Source: Cheiracanthium punctorium (taxonomy: Eukaryota > Arthropoda > Arachnida > Araneae > Cheiracanthiidae). Taken from it: a stretch of DNA of 64,000 nucleotides. This document shows, piece by piece, positions 1 through 11,949 of this stretch (position 1 is its first letter; every line of letters begins with the position of its first letter). The notes beneath the pieces were generated by a model. It saw nothing but the letters and a program-made list of their open reading frames with translations, had not been told where the DNA came from and ran no database searches. The translations under genes were made by a program, and so were the position numbers. The stretch covers positions 682,001 to 746,000 of the forward strand of contig JAWZYV010000169.1 of assembly GCA_038373885.1 (NCBI GenBank), written 5' to 3'.

Positions 1-178
1 TACTTATATACAATTTTGCCTTACTGAAAAATCAGGAAATTTATTGAAAAAAATAAAAAAACTGAATTTTTTATAAACATTGAAAAAGGTCTGAATATTA
101 AACTAAATTCTTAAATCTCATCTCTGAAAGTAGCATTTTACAGTTTACATTTTAAACAACAACAGCAGTGACAACATT

Positions 179-224
<46 letters not shown>

Positions 225-2200
225 GTTACAGGAGTTTCAAGGTTTTACTTACAACATATTTTTAAAAGGTAGTGAGGGTGCAGAGTAAAAAAATTAATCT
301 GAAGGGACTAAAAATTGATTTTTATACTTTATTTCATTGTTACTTCATAAAATGTTGCAAATAAGACTTGATTTTGCAAGCAATTTATTAACTTGGTGTC
401 AAATATGCAACTTGACATAAAAAATTTACATATAATAGAGATTAAATAAATGACAGAATATAGCATAACATAAAATGATATACTAAAGAGTTGCCTGGGT
501 CAAATGCTTTAATAAAGAATACCACATTGAATTTTACTGTATAAATATTTATTGTTTTACTCATTGATGTAACTTTACCAAAAGTTATACTTTTTTTTCT
601 TTTAAGAACAGCCCTAATAACTTTCTCAATTTACATGAAATTTATAAAATTTAATACATAGTCACTAACTGCCCCAAAGTAACATCACTTTAGGGAAAAA
701 GAAACTAAAAAAAAAAAACATATAAATCAATTTGGAAAATAAGAAGAAAATAAACTAAACAAAAAAGTAAACATCTCTCAAAAAAAAAAAAAAAAAAAAA
801 GTTATTGACAATTATGAAATTATGCGATACAAGCTTTGAAAAAATTAGACCGCAGAAATCAAAAGTATGCAGACTTTGAACTAGTAATTAAGAACATTTA
901 AAGAATAAATAAACAAATAAAACAAAAATATGAATACCACTTATAATGCCAATAGTTTCTCCTCTTTTACAGCATGCCACTGACAAAAATTCAATGGTTT
1001 TCCACAGGACCAGTTCAGAGTACTAGAAAATAAAAAGATAATAAAGTGATAAACAGCCAAAATCAATCAGTTTTTCTTGTAACATATTTTATTCATCACT
1101 TGGCTCTGCAAGCTTTAAAGACAGGCTTCTCAAAAACTCGGTATAATTCAGAATGCTTCTTCATAGACAGCATGATGAACTTTTATAGAACAACAAAACT
1201 GCAGGTCTTATCCCATTTTTAGGGAGAAATTCACGAAAGTGGAAACTGTATCTGATGGCTAATTCTCCCTCTATTTTGGACAATACAATATGTTATAAAT
1301 TTTTCTCTGAGTATTTCACTTCTATAAATTAACCATTTGTATTGCCATAAATACAGCTTGTGAAGAGAAATTCTGAATTTTCAAATTTCTGACATAGTTG
1401 AATTCTTTTAAAACCTGTTCAGAAATTGCATTATTTCTTGTAAAAAAAAATAATAACTTGATTGAAACATTTTGTTTCTACTCAGTGAGACACTTAATGA
1501 AACACAATTTTTGTGAGAAATCTACTACCCATCTGATTCAGTGCTTAAGATATACATTCTTCTAAAATGGGATGCTTTGCAATGCAAATAATAATAATAA
1601 TATAAAATTCACACAGACATGTGTATAAGGAACATTTATAACATATGATATGAATATAAAATTAACTCCCAAATTTAAAAATACACTGAAACAGTAAATA
1701 ATTAAAAATAAATACATACTTATATCTAAAGACATCCAAAGTAGTATTCACCCAGGGTCTTGAAAAATCACCCAGTCATCGCTGTTATTAACTCTCCTAT
1801 ATTTCAAGAAAATGAGTATTCAGTACATAAAAAACATTCTAAAAGTTTCGTTTTCTAAAGCAACCAATTTATATGAATATTCATTTATTATCAATTTATA
1901 TATATTTAACTAATGACCACCCAAGGTAGGAGTCTTCAGTTAAAATTTACATTTAAACATTATCACAAGAACAAATGATTCGGTGGTAGATCAAGTGGTA
2001 ATGGGATGAGTGGCTATAGGGCTTCAGTCCCCCCCCCCCCAATCTCAAATCCAGGCAGCAATTACGACATAAAGTCGCTTGAGTCAGAAGTATGGGTCTA
2101 AATGGGGGCCCCCTTACATTTTGTTTCCTCACCGACTCTGACAATTGTCTTTCTGTATTTTCCACAGTATTTACCCGCTTGCCCATGATAATCAGGGAAC
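1..2200. other. AT-rich non-coding stretch
   Basis: No supported gene. It contains an (AAT)n microsatellite at about 176..222, an A20-type run near 781..800 and a C11 run near 2031. The open frame over 1953..2186 on the minus strand crosses the C-run and has no recognisable domain. Intergenic and intronic DNA cannot be distinguished. Confidence 0.6.
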
Positions 2201-2204
2201 AATC

Positions 2205-2965
2205 ATATTACATTAAACTTTTCAGTAATATTTCACTTATTTATTAAGATATATTTTTCAGTAATATTTGACTTATTTATTAAGATATATTTTTCAGAAA
2301 TTTGCATATGAATGCATTTAAAATTATTTCAGATTTTAAATGCAAAAATAATGTGTAACAGATAAACAGTGATAATTCGCAAGTAATAATATATTAAGAT
2401 GCTAACATATCAAAAATATATACTTGTGCAATATATATGAGGAATATTTGAAATATACACCCAATATTGTGGATACATTTTAAATAAATTTAATTTAAAT
2501 TCATTAAGATTGACAATATAATGGGTAAATATTAATTTGCTACAATTTACATTAGTATTTATTTCCAATTTAATGATAATATTGAATAATTAAGTATATG
2601 AACATGAAAAAATAAAAATACTATAAAATTAATTACTTGTCAATATTAGGAATACATTAGAAATATTACCAATGTTTACCTAATATTGTGGATACATTTT
2701 AAATACATTTGGGCTAAATATTAACTTGCTGCTATGCAAAAATACTGGTTTGGGTTTTCAATGTTTTACAATCCTGTGAGGTGCTATTTGAAAGTTTATT
2801 GGTAATAGAACTACTTCAGAACTACTTCCAAAATATAGGCAATATTGCAGATACATTTCATTTAAATTCAGTAGAAAAAGGATTAAAATTATTTTGAATT
2901 TTTAAGTAAATTTTACCAATATCATAAATTTATTTACCCTTAATGATACCCAGTAGAAGACCCAA
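2205..2965 (+). repeat. Left copy of a diverged ~740-bp direct duplication
   Basis: This stretch aligns collinearly with 4030..4745. Shared landmarks in the same order are a TTCAGTAATATTTGACTTA block, 'gtggatacattttaaat', 'atttgggctaa', an ACTACTTCAGAA block and a 'ttttaccaat' block. The copies differ by many substitutions and small indels, so the duplication is old. Its right end touches the exon-like segment at 2950..3030. Confidence 0.7.
2223..2294 (+). repeat. Two tandem 36-bp units
   Basis: A 36-bp unit beginning CAGTAATATTTSACTTATTT is present twice back to back (2223..2258 and 2259..2294), differing at one base (C versus G). The corresponding place in the 4.0-kb copy has only one unit, so this tandem step came after the larger duplication or was lost there. 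Confidence 0.85.
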
Positions 2966-3030
2966 ACTCTGAAATCCATGCTGTCTGCTTTCTCAACAAT
3001 GTCAATAAATAATGAAATCTGTTCTGCTAC
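2950..3030 (-). CDS. Candidate host exon, 27 codons, product unknown
   Basis: On the minus strand an acceptor-like tract ending TTTTCTGAACTTGCAG is followed by exactly 81 bp with no stop, then by a GTATCA donor-like site. The translation starts VAEQISLFIDIVEKADSMDF and ends in an aromatic-rich RVWVFYW. This reads like real protein: an amphipathic helix with balanced charge, unlike the low-complexity Lys/Asn/Ile/Phe output of the surrounding AT-rich DNA. An 81-bp length gives a phase 0-0 exon. I do not recognise the family. The 3' part has a degraded counterpart near 4735..4765 in the duplicated copy, which would be a decayed exon. It could also be a chance open frame, since no neighbouring exon was confidently found. 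Confidence 0.3.
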
Positions 3031-3094
3031 CTGCAAGTTCAGAAAACCACAGAATAATATTAAATACTTGAAAAATATAACATTAATGATATGG

Positions 3095-3520
3095 GCACCC
3101 ATAAGGGGGGCTCAAGGTAGGGAACTTGCTCCCCCCCCTAGGAGAGGAGAGCAGGGGCAGGGACATACCCCAAAAAAAAATTCTGGGAGGGTCCAAAAAT
3201 TTCGGAGGGGGTCCAAACGATGAAAAAGGCAGAAATTTTCACAAAAAGACTTCACCATTATTGCTTTGTTAATAAAAACTGAAATTTCGGAGGTGTTACA
3301 GACCCCCACCCCCCTTCCTGGGTACGTCCTTTGCCAGAGGGTGACTGGTGGGGCTTCAGCCACCCTCGAAATAAGTAAACATAAGAAATGGAGAAAATTA
3401 CATATTCGTGGGTAATTTTGAAAGTTCAGCTTGAAATTTTTAAGGTTTAGATACGTCCCTAAGCCAAACTCACTCCCCTCCCCCCCCCCCCCACTTAAGT
3501 ATGTTTTTTTCAAGCTGCAA
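3095..3520. repeat. GC-rich degenerate transposon fragment with G/C runs
   Basis: A local GC-rich island ('aaggggggctcaaggtaggg', 'ctgggtacgtcctttgcc', C12 near 3480) interrupts AT-rich DNA between the two duplicated copies. The style resembles old DNA-transposon relics with CCCCC-rich ends. No clean terminal repeat or target duplication was found, so class is undetermined. The minus-strand open frame 3112..3513 crosses these runs and is not credible as a gene. Confidence 0.4.
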
Positions 3521-4029
3521 AGATATGTTCTGATTAAATGAATTTAAAATGAAATATGCTAGATAAATTTTAAGTTTATGAACATTTCCTATGCAATATG
3601 TGAAATAACCTTTATTAAAAATGAAGTCTTAAAAAAATGCAACTCAAAGCATGGCTTTTTCCATAACATTACAGAAATAATTCAGCAATCAAAATTAATT
3701 GAATGTCAACAATATTATTTGAATTGTCTTAGACTGAACAAGTGTAAAGTGAGCTTTATTTAAGGGGAATAGATGAAGTGAATATTATCAAATACAATGA
3801 AGAACCGTTCTGATTATACCATCTTTAAAATAAAACAAACTACATTAAAATCGGCTCATCCATTTGGGATCTATTTTGCCACACACACATCCAACTTTTA
3901 GAAAAAAAAAACCAGGCATTTAGTATCTTAGAATGAAAATTTAATAAACTAAATTCATATTCTGAAAAAATTTAAGGACCCCTTAAAATGGGGTGTCTGG
4001 GGCATGTGCCCTCCTTGCTCCTGTGATAA

Positions 4030-4745
4030 TCATGGTCTTATCATCACAGGATTTTCAGTAGTATTTGACTTAATTATTAAAATATATTTTTCAGCAATTT
4101 GTACATAAATGCACCTAAAATTATTTATCAGATTTTAAATTTTGAAATAATGTACAGTAGATAAACAGTCTTAATTCACCATTACTGTGATATTAAGATG
4201 CTGACACATTAAAAATATTTGTTAGTACAATATGAGGGAAATTTATAATATACACACAATACTGTGTGGATACATTTTAAATATATTTAATTTAATTCAT
4301 TAACATGGACAATATAATGGATAAATGTTGCTAATTTTTACCAATATTAGTTTTTATTTCCAATATAATAACAATGTGAAGGATTGAGTATATTAGCATA
4401 AGAAAAATAATAAAATGGTATAAAAATATTTTTAAAAATTACTTGTCAATATTAAGAATACATTATAAATATTTCGAATTTTTACTTAATATTGTGAACA
4501 CATTGTAAAGATATTTGGGCTAACTACTAACTTGCTACTATTAAAAACTTTATCAGTAATGGAATTACTTCAGAAACATTTCCAGTATATAGACAATATT
4601 GTGGATATATTTCATATGTTAATTAAATTCAATAGAAAAAAATTAGCATTATTTTGAATTGGTATCTAGGCTAAAAGGTAAGTTTTACCAATTTGAGAAA
4701 TTTATTTTCCAATATTGATACACAACAGAAGACATAAAATCTACC
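4030..4745 (+). repeat. Right copy of the ~740-bp direct duplication
   Basis: Collinear diverged copy of 2205..2965. It begins with TTCAGTAGTATTTGACTTAA and ends with a recognisable but degraded version of the exon-like 3' end ('acaacagaagacataaaatct' against 'cagtagaagacccaaactct'). Confidence 0.7.
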
Positions 4746-5862
4746 ATACCAAAATCTGCAAGGCTCTAAAATTAATACTGTATTACTAAATTTAATATTG
4801 TAACACTTACCTTTATTACCAGTAATATTAAACTTATCCGTTACTATACTATTGAATTATCCTTAAACAGTATACAAACTTTTCAATTCCAAAAATCTCG
4901 CATTTAACACCAAAAACAATAACTTTTTTTCCGCGTTGAATCAGTTTACCAGCACAAGTATCACCTGCTACTTTCAGCTGGTTTCCCTGATTTAAAAGTG
5001 GACTTTCCTGAGGCCATCTGGGGTGTTCGATCGTAAATTATCCACTTTACCATATGAGAGAGAGGTTTGTGTATGTGTAAAAAGTGGAGAGGGAAATATT
5101 ACACCACAACAACAGAGCGGTTATTTTGATCTAACAACGTATATATGTATATTCTAAGCGTGAATCTGTGCTAGAATGTGCAATAAGATAAAATGATGCA
5201 CATAGACATATTGAAATTTAATCACAAAATATTTTTTTTCCCACGTTTATAATTTATTTCAATATAAATTGCATACAATATATAATTGATCATTATTTTC
5301 TGCTTTTGATTTAAAATTTTGTTTATACTATTTGCAACAGGCGCGTATCCTTCCTAAAAATCTGACCCTTTACTTAGTTTAAAATTTGATACTGAGGCTA
5401 CAGTTGAAACAGCTTGCTTACAATTTGATACACAGGTTAGAGCCCTCTCCACCCCCGAAATAAAATCCTGACTGCACCACCGATTTACAAACACGCATCA
5501 AAACATGCTCAAATATTATATACAGAAACAAAAAATGAATGCAAGATTTCAGCTATATAAGCATAAATAACATACTACGATCAAGTATAGAGACGGATCC
5601 AAAGATCAATTTCTCGGAAGGGTATAAAATTAAAAGAAGCAGGCTTGTTTAAGTCTTAAAAACAAAATGTATAGTAAAGCAAAATGTTAACCCTAACCAA
5701 CGAAATGTCTGTCGGAAGAGCTGGAGTCCTAATGGATCCGACACTGAATCAATGCATCTTATATGTTGTGAATTATCAAATTTTAAATAACATTTACAAT
5801 AATTGAAAAGTTATAAGGTTTTACTTACTTGTGTTAGCTAAAAGTATTCCATTACTTGTATG

Positions 5863-5886
5863 CAGTTGGTACTTCGCAACTGCAGT
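5863..5886. other. Perfect 8-bp hairpin
   Basis: TGCAGTTG and CAACTGCA flank an 8-nt spacer. It lies beside the promoter-like cluster and could be a palindromic factor site or chance. Confidence 0.5.
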
Positions 5887-6175
5887 CCAATTCCAATATG
5901 GCGTCGTTTGTGTGTGGAAGCAACGCACTCACTCCTGCTGAAGTGAACGCATCATGGGAAATGTGGTGACTCTCTCGCTAGAGTGAGCAGATAGCGCCTT
6001 CACCCTTACTCTAAGAGTGACATTGTCTCACTCTTGCAGTTAGGGTGACAGAATCCTATCGATGAAGAGTCATAATGCAGTTTTCTCACTCTTATCTCAC
6101 TCTATCTGGGATCATTTGCCGGTGACTTTTTGTAAGAGTGACAATGTCACTCTAAATTTTTAAGAGAGTAACATC
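5880..6175. promoter_or_regulatory. Promoter-like or MITE-like block rich in GAGTGAC/TCACTC
   Basis: Two sequences resemble known metazoan promoter motifs: CCAATATGGCG at about 5893 (YY1-like AANATGGCG) and GCATCATGGGAAATGTGGT at about 5949 (close to the ZNF143/Staf element read in reverse). On the minus strand a strong donor (CACAA|GTAAGTAAAA) follows at 5830, as expected for a short first exon. The same block holds many copies of GAGTGA/TCACTC, including palindromes near GAGTGACATTGTC (6013) and GAGTGACAATGTCACTC (6132). That is equally typical of an old palindromic MITE. The two readings cannot be separated from sequence alone. Confidence 0.35.
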
Positions 6176-6179
6176 TGCA

Positions 6180-8306
6180 CCGTTTGAACAATCAGCTTGA
6201 AATTTTTCATAATTATATATAAAAATACAGAAAACAATCTGTGCTACTTTAAAAATCTGAATATCAACCCGTTCTCTCATTTTAAAGCGATTTTTTATTA
6301 TTTTCAGCTCTTTTTTAATTCTGAGAGTAAAAAAAAATTAATCATTTGCGTAACAAAATTTACTATTTTAAGTGATCATAACGTCATGTTTCAAGTCACG
6401 GACATCAAGCTTTGAAGGGAAGTCAGTCCGTAAATATTTTTTTTAGCTAAAATAGTTTAATTTTTTTCATTAAAATAATCGTCTGTTTGAAGCATTGTTT
6501 GAAATTCGATTTGAGTATAAATAAAAATTGAATATGATGTTATTGATTTTAGGTGGACGAAGATTAAATATATTGAATGTAGACATGCTTTTGTCAAATG
6601 TTTATACTAGCGCCCGTTATAATTGCACCCTCACCGGCTTTGCCTTCTAGTAAGTACACCCTCCAAAATTGTGTTCGAATAAGAGATAAATGTCCTACGT
6701 TGGTTGCGTGCATTAAAAATTAATTTATGGAAGAATATGAATTAGGCTATCAATAAGTATGCCTTTCCATATTTCTGTCAAGTTGTGCGGGTTTCAAAAA
6801 CTCTATTGTCAAATCTAAAATAAGAAATTTATCTCTTACTCTAATACTTTTTTTTTTTTTGGGGGGGGGGGTGTAAATAAGACCCGTGTGTCACTGCGCA
6901 AAATTTTCACATGAGTAAAATTATTTTACTATCAATTTTTAAGCAAAATTATTAATCAAAACCAATGCAATTATTTATATCACATGCGATACACAGAGAC
7001 TGTGGCACTTATAAAAGTACTGAAAAGGCGACCGTAGGTGGTAAGAGGTTACATGTTTAGAACGAGTTAGATATTTTTATACAGAAATGAGATATTTCAG
7101 TACTTTTTTATTTCCCTACGATAACAAATACCGTAAGTCCTTTGCAGTTACTTTGAAAATGAAGTAAATATTTGTTTTGTAAGTTAATATCCTTTATGTG
7201 TAAGTGTATTGATTAAAATAGTTTGTTTTAGATAAACACTTGGTAGTTTAAGCATAGCTTGCTATTTATTTTGAATTCAGGTAGAATTTTTCGAGAGCTT
7301 CTGGACATATTTAGAAAACACTTTACGCAGCAGTCGAATGTAATAGGCTGTTCTCGTAAACTAATCTTGTGAAAGCTACTTGCGCCCACTCATTATACGC
7401 CATCGTAAATAATGGCTCATCTTGTGCAAGCTATTATCGGTTTTATGTTGAATGTGTTGCCAAACATTCAATTTTGTTTATTTTTCTTGTATCTTCAAGG
7501 AACAGCTGATGCATTTTGCTGGTGTTGTTCGAGTGATTCCTGAAGAATTTAAAGAAAAATGTGGTGTAAAATGCGACATAGTTAATTTCACATGGGTTAT
7601 TTAAATGATTACTTCTTACGAAACTTTACTTGAATTGGGTGCAAATATCGCATGAAAATCAAAATGGTTGGATTTTTTTCGCAGTCTTTGTCAGTTCCGT
7701 GCCTGAACTCTGATTTTTTCTCTTTACTTACTTTTTTTTGTTAAAATGTATTAAATGTAGAACATCATAAATGATCCTATTAGCAGCAACTGACAGAAGA
7801 AGATATTAACTGGATGTTTTAACGAAATGAACTTTTATGCAAAAACTTAGAGCAAAAGAAAGTGCCCTCATCTTGATATACAAAATAATGAATTTTTGAG
7901 AATAAACGACATTTTTACATTCACAGATTGCAATTTAAGTAAAAAATATATTTTAGCAGTCAATTTTTTTATATGTAAACTTTTGGGGAAATTATACCTT
8001 TCATTTTTTGCCAGCTTTGACAAATTCTCTTCTCAGTTTTACACATAAAGCAGGAATTTAAGAAATGGAATTATTTTTCACTTTGTAAAGTAGTGTACAT
8101 GAGGAAAATTGTAAAAGCTTATAATGTCATCGGATTTTTCTTTCCTGTTCCCATTTATAAAGTTTATTTCGGGGCATACATATTAAAACATTCCAAAATA
8201 TGTAATGAAACAGTTTAACATATAAAGAATTTAACTGACTAATTACATTAAAACGTAGAGAAAAATGAATATTTCTCTTTGCAAATAACAGAAGAAAAAT
8301 GCATTA
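6180..8306. other. AT-rich stretch without a supported gene
   Basis: Only short, low-complexity open frames. A T12G10 run lies near 6848..6871. No TIR, SINE or coding signal was recognised. Confidence 0.55.
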
Positions 8307-8739
8307 TACTGGGTGATTCATAATTATTTTTATATAGGACACTTAATAAGGAATCATAATCCCAGGAAGGAATAATAAGGAATCAGCTGTCAAAAACGTC
8401 GTTCTCATTTACCTGGTAATAATCACATTGGGAAAAAAGTTGAAATGTTTGCTTAATTTCTTAAACAAGCTCCTGGTCTTGGTTCCAAAAATCTCATTCA
8501 TGAAATAAAATAGATTTTTAAACTGTGAATTTTAGTCACATGTTTTCTGAGAAAAAATATGTTAGTCTTTGACAAACAATGGTCGAAAAGTTCACTGTAT
8601 CATGACATGTTCCAAAGGGATTATTAACAGCTACATGAAGACGACGTTTTCAACCCCACATTTCTATGTGATTCTGAATCCTTATTATGTACCCAATCTC
8701 CCTTTAAATTTTGCAAAAATAATTATGAACCACTCTGTA
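8307..8739. mobile_element. Tc1/mariner-type MITE, copy 1
   Basis: The element begins TACTGGGTGATTCATAATTA and ends with the inverse 'aattatgaaccactctgta', flanked by TA. Subterminal AATAAGGAATCA and TGATTCTGAATCCTTATT are also inverted. Its interior matches 9040..9482 throughout ('tttacctggtaataatcac', 'gaaataaaatagattttt', 'acagctacatgaagacga'). No transposase remains. The CAGGGTGATTC-like TIR and TA target suggest a mariner-superfamily non-autonomous element; this class call is inferred. Confidence 0.65.
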
Positions 8740-9039
8740 TTTTTTACATAATATTCACTTAGATAAATACTGAGATTTTTATACTATTTTTACTCTAGAA
8801 CAAAAATTTAAAAAAGCATGATTTTGATATGTCTAACTGTCTGTCGTTTTTTCGTTCTCTAACTGTCGTGAATATGTATAATTGAATTCAACATATATCC
8901 TAAAGTAAAATGAAGTATATAGCTAATTAATGCTTAAATATACACTATTACAGGTTAAACCAAACATTAAACTTCATAGACAGTCAATGTTTAAGTGAAA
9001 TTCGGAAGTGTTCATCTATTTCGAACGAAACAGAATAAA

Positions 9040-9482
9040 TACAGAGTGAATCTAAACTCTTGGGCCAAACTTTAAGAGGTGATAGGGCGCATAATAAGGA
9101 ATCAGAATCACATACCAATGAGGGGTCAAAAATGCAATTTTCACTTACCTGGTAATAATCACTTTGTGAAAAGTATTGAAGTGTTCGTCTAATTTCTTCC
9201 AAGTTTCATAAAAAATAGGTTCGTCTCCAAAAATTTCATCCGTGAAATAAAATAGAATTTTTAAACTATGAATTTTAGTCTTCTGTTTTCGGAGAAAAAT
9301 TATTAGTTTCTGACGAACATTGGTCCGAAAGTGCACTGCTGTTTCAGCACTACTTGCAAAGTAATAATTAACAGCTGCATGAAGACGATGTTGTTGACCC
9401 CACATTGGTATGTGATTCTGATTCCTTATTATGTGCCCTATCACCTCTTAAGTTTTGTCCAAGAGTTTAGATTCACCCTGTA
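9040..9482. mobile_element. Tc1/mariner-type MITE, copy 2
   Basis: Second, better-preserved copy, 300 bp downstream in the same orientation. Its TIRs are about 75 bp: TACAGAGTGAATCTAAACTC at the left is matched inversely by the right end closing in 'attcaccctgta', and both arms contain AATAAGGAATCAGAATCACA. TA flanks are present. Open frames across it (8984..9202 and 9145..9444, minus) are by-products of the repeat. Confidence 0.7.
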
Positions 9483-9808
9483 TATGCTATAGGAATGTTG
9501 TAAAATACAATTATCTCATGAAAGATGGTGTACGTAGATTTCATTGAAATTTTACAGAATAAAATAAAACGATTCCCACAAATGTAAATATCTAAGGGGG
9601 GGGTGAGAGAGGGTTGTTGCTAAAACTAATAAACATTCATTTTTTGTTTAAAATAGCCTTCTGTTTCTGGAAAATCTCAGTTTTATATTTCCCCCTCTGT
9701 ACTCATCGTTGATTTCTAACTTCTATTTTTGAATATTCCGATTTTTGAGAACTAGAAACGTTGTACTACTTCAAGGACATTCATGCCAAAAAAAAAAAAA
9801 TTAAGCAA

Positions 9809-9860
9809 ATTCATTTAATTAGTCCATCCCCCACATTCATTTAATTAGTCCATCCCCCAC
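9809..9860 (+). repeat. Two tandem 26-bp units
   Basis: ATTCATTTAATTAGTCCATC plus CCCCAC is repeated perfectly twice. Confidence 0.9.
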
Positions 9861-10011
9861 ACAGTATGTGAATGTTAATACAATTTGCTATTAACATTAA
9901 ACGGAGATGGTCATAGACGTAAACTAGTTATGTTTTTTTCGTTAAAGTAATATTCAATAAATAATAATTTAGATAGTAGTTAATTTAAAAAGTAATATTT
10001 AATATTAAAAT

Positions 10012-10047
10012 AATATTTAATAAATCTGCATAGATTTATTAAATATT
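10012..10047. repeat. Perfect 16-bp inverted repeat with 4-nt loop
   Basis: AATATTTAATAAATCT and its exact reverse complement flank GCAT. In AT-rich DNA this can extrude as a cruciform or arise by template-switch mutation. Confidence 0.85.
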
Positions 10048-11184
10048 ATTTTTATTTTAGAATTAACCCGTTAATTAGTTTGCTGAATATAATTCCCCAA
10101 GCCGTAAAATATATTGCCAATAACATAAACCTATTACAAAATTCAAAGTTTCTAATGTTGCTAGTTCTCTTTCTTTTTCTGTTGAAATTTTATAAAAAGA
10201 AAAAAAAAAGAAAGGAAGGGAAAAAAGATCATTTTCTTTCGGAGCTGAGTAAGTGTGGATTATGTAAAACGAGTTTGCCTTAATTTGCATAAATGATCAA
10301 AAATTAATATTAGTATAAACTATAAATGCCTATTTTCATTTGAAGATAATGTAGAGAGAGTGTTTACAGTAATAAATAATTTTAGGGGATAAAATTCTGC
10401 ATTTATTTCAGTCAAAAATAAATTTTAAAATAACTTTTGATGTTTGTATTGTAACTAAATTATACAAACGTTTTAATTTTTCAGTTAAAAGTATATTTAT
10501 TAATGTTTTTTAATGCACGCAATCATTTTTAAAACAAATAAATTCACCATCAAAGTGCATGGTATAAAATTTCGTATATGAATAATTCTTAAAATAACTT
10601 TCCTTAAACTAACATAACAAACTTTCAGCTGCAAAAACGAATGTAAGTTGGAAATTCTTTTGTAATTTTCTTGAGTAAAAGTATTTTCTTTTCTCTTTTT
10701 ATATGAAAAGATTTATGGACATATAATAGGAAAAGTTTTTGATGAAAAACCGTCAAAATGAAAATTTTTCATTTTCACAAAAGTAGTTTTTTGTGAAATA
10801 AATTTCGATAGGTGAAACGTTTCGTTAACTTAAAAAAATAATTTAAAAATGTTTTTCCTCTTTTAGGTGCAATAGAAAAAAAAATTCTACTCATATTTTG
10901 ATTGAGCTTTTTAGGTAAAAAAAAAAGATCCTTTAAACAAACAGAGTCGATAAGGGAAGAAAATCGTGCAATATCCTTTTATCTAAAAGTAGCAATAGAA
11001 AAAATAGAAATAATAATTAAATAACATATTTAAATTTCGTCGAAATCGATGCATATTTACGGGAGTACGGACGGACGGACGGACAGACAGACAAACCGAA
11101 ATCATAAACACTTTTCAACCTTGTTGGAAAGTGTTAAAAACAATAAAGAAAGTAAAACGTGGTAAAAATTTTTGTCTTCTTGAG
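10048..11184. other. AT-rich stretch with simple repeats
   Basis: No gene supported. A (GGAC)n/(AGAC)n microsatellite at about 11069..11096 is followed by 'cttttcaaccttgttggaaag', a short imperfect palindrome. Confidence 0.55.
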
Positions 11185-11325
11185 TTACCGGCCAGGTGGT
11201 GTATTGGCTGACCACTTATTCAACCACGCCTAGGTTCCGAGATTGATTCATGGCTGGGCTTTGGTCCGTTGTCATAGGCGGTAAGGTTGGCCGCCCATTG
11301 GGTAGTATAATACAGGAGTTTTATA
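11185..11325 (+). repeat. Possible tRNA-related SINE fragment
   Basis: A GC-richer island with a box-A-like segment (GGCCAGGTGGTGTATTGGC) and a broken box-B-like segment (GGTTCCGAGATTGATTC), then 'ggtaaggttggccgccc'. The layout suggests a SINE head, but box B is interrupted and no A-rich tail or target duplication was found. Confidence 0.35.
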
Positions 11326-11737
11326 AAATCCCGGACAAATTTTGATTTTTAATAACCTAAAAAATCAAAATAGATTTGAATTAATAGCATAAATGGTTAG
11401 ATAGATTCGAAAATTTTATTACCCTTGTCAAAGAACTTCCACGAGTGCCCATTTTGTCAGGCGCAGAATATCCAAGTCATTCTGGCTTTCTGTTCAATGT
11501 CTGGTCAAATAAAACATCACATCGGACGAAAAGTGGAACAAACACACCAAAAATAAACATAACATTGTATTGTAATAGTTTCCAAAAACAAAAGAGAGAG
11601 AAATACAATTAATCAGCTGAGGATATTTACCAAAAAATTATATTCAAATGGAAAATGAAATCATCTAGAAATAATAACATGCTCAGGCGATATTTACAAA
11701 ATTAAAGATGTCGGAAATGAAATTTTTTTTTTCAACA

Positions 11738-11945
11738 GGTGGACACTTGCCGATTAGGCATTTGTCCACAACTGCCGGAATGTATTGTGGTCATTTTGTT
11801 ATGGGGGCACCCAGTGGATGGCCAGCGTTACTCCCTATGAAGGGACGGTCAAGTTAAAATCCATGTCCAAGCCGGGTTTCGAACCCGGACCCAAGGCGTG
11901 ATAGAATGGTTCTTAAGCCTTTACACCTGGGCGGCTGAAGATAAA
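11738..11945 (-). repeat. tRNA-derived SINE, minus strand
   Basis: Read on the minus strand, the element starts with a tRNA-like head containing GGTTCGAAACCCGG (a good B box) and an upstream CCCAGGTGTAAAGGCTTAAG segment. A ~130-bp GC-richer body follows, ending near 'ggacacttgccgattagg' on the plus strand. It stands out from the AT-rich surroundings. The 5' head and 3' body order on the minus strand is typical of tRNA-headed SINEs. Confidence 0.5.
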
Positions 11946-11949
11946 AAAT

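Noticed and set aside
179..800. CRISPR-like or array structure from AAT and A runs
   Set aside because: Plain microsatellites with no spacer structure.
1972..2120. Possible SINE around GATTCGGTGGTAGATCAAGTGG
   Set aside because: No acceptable B box on either strand; the segment is dominated by a C-run.
3112..3513. 133-codon minus-strand frame
   Set aside because: Crosses poly-G/C runs in a degenerate GC-rich repeat; no domain and no splice context.
5338..5485. Possible short MITE with ends CAGGCGCGTATCCTTCC and its rough inverse
   Set aside because: Terminal match is poor and no target duplication was found.
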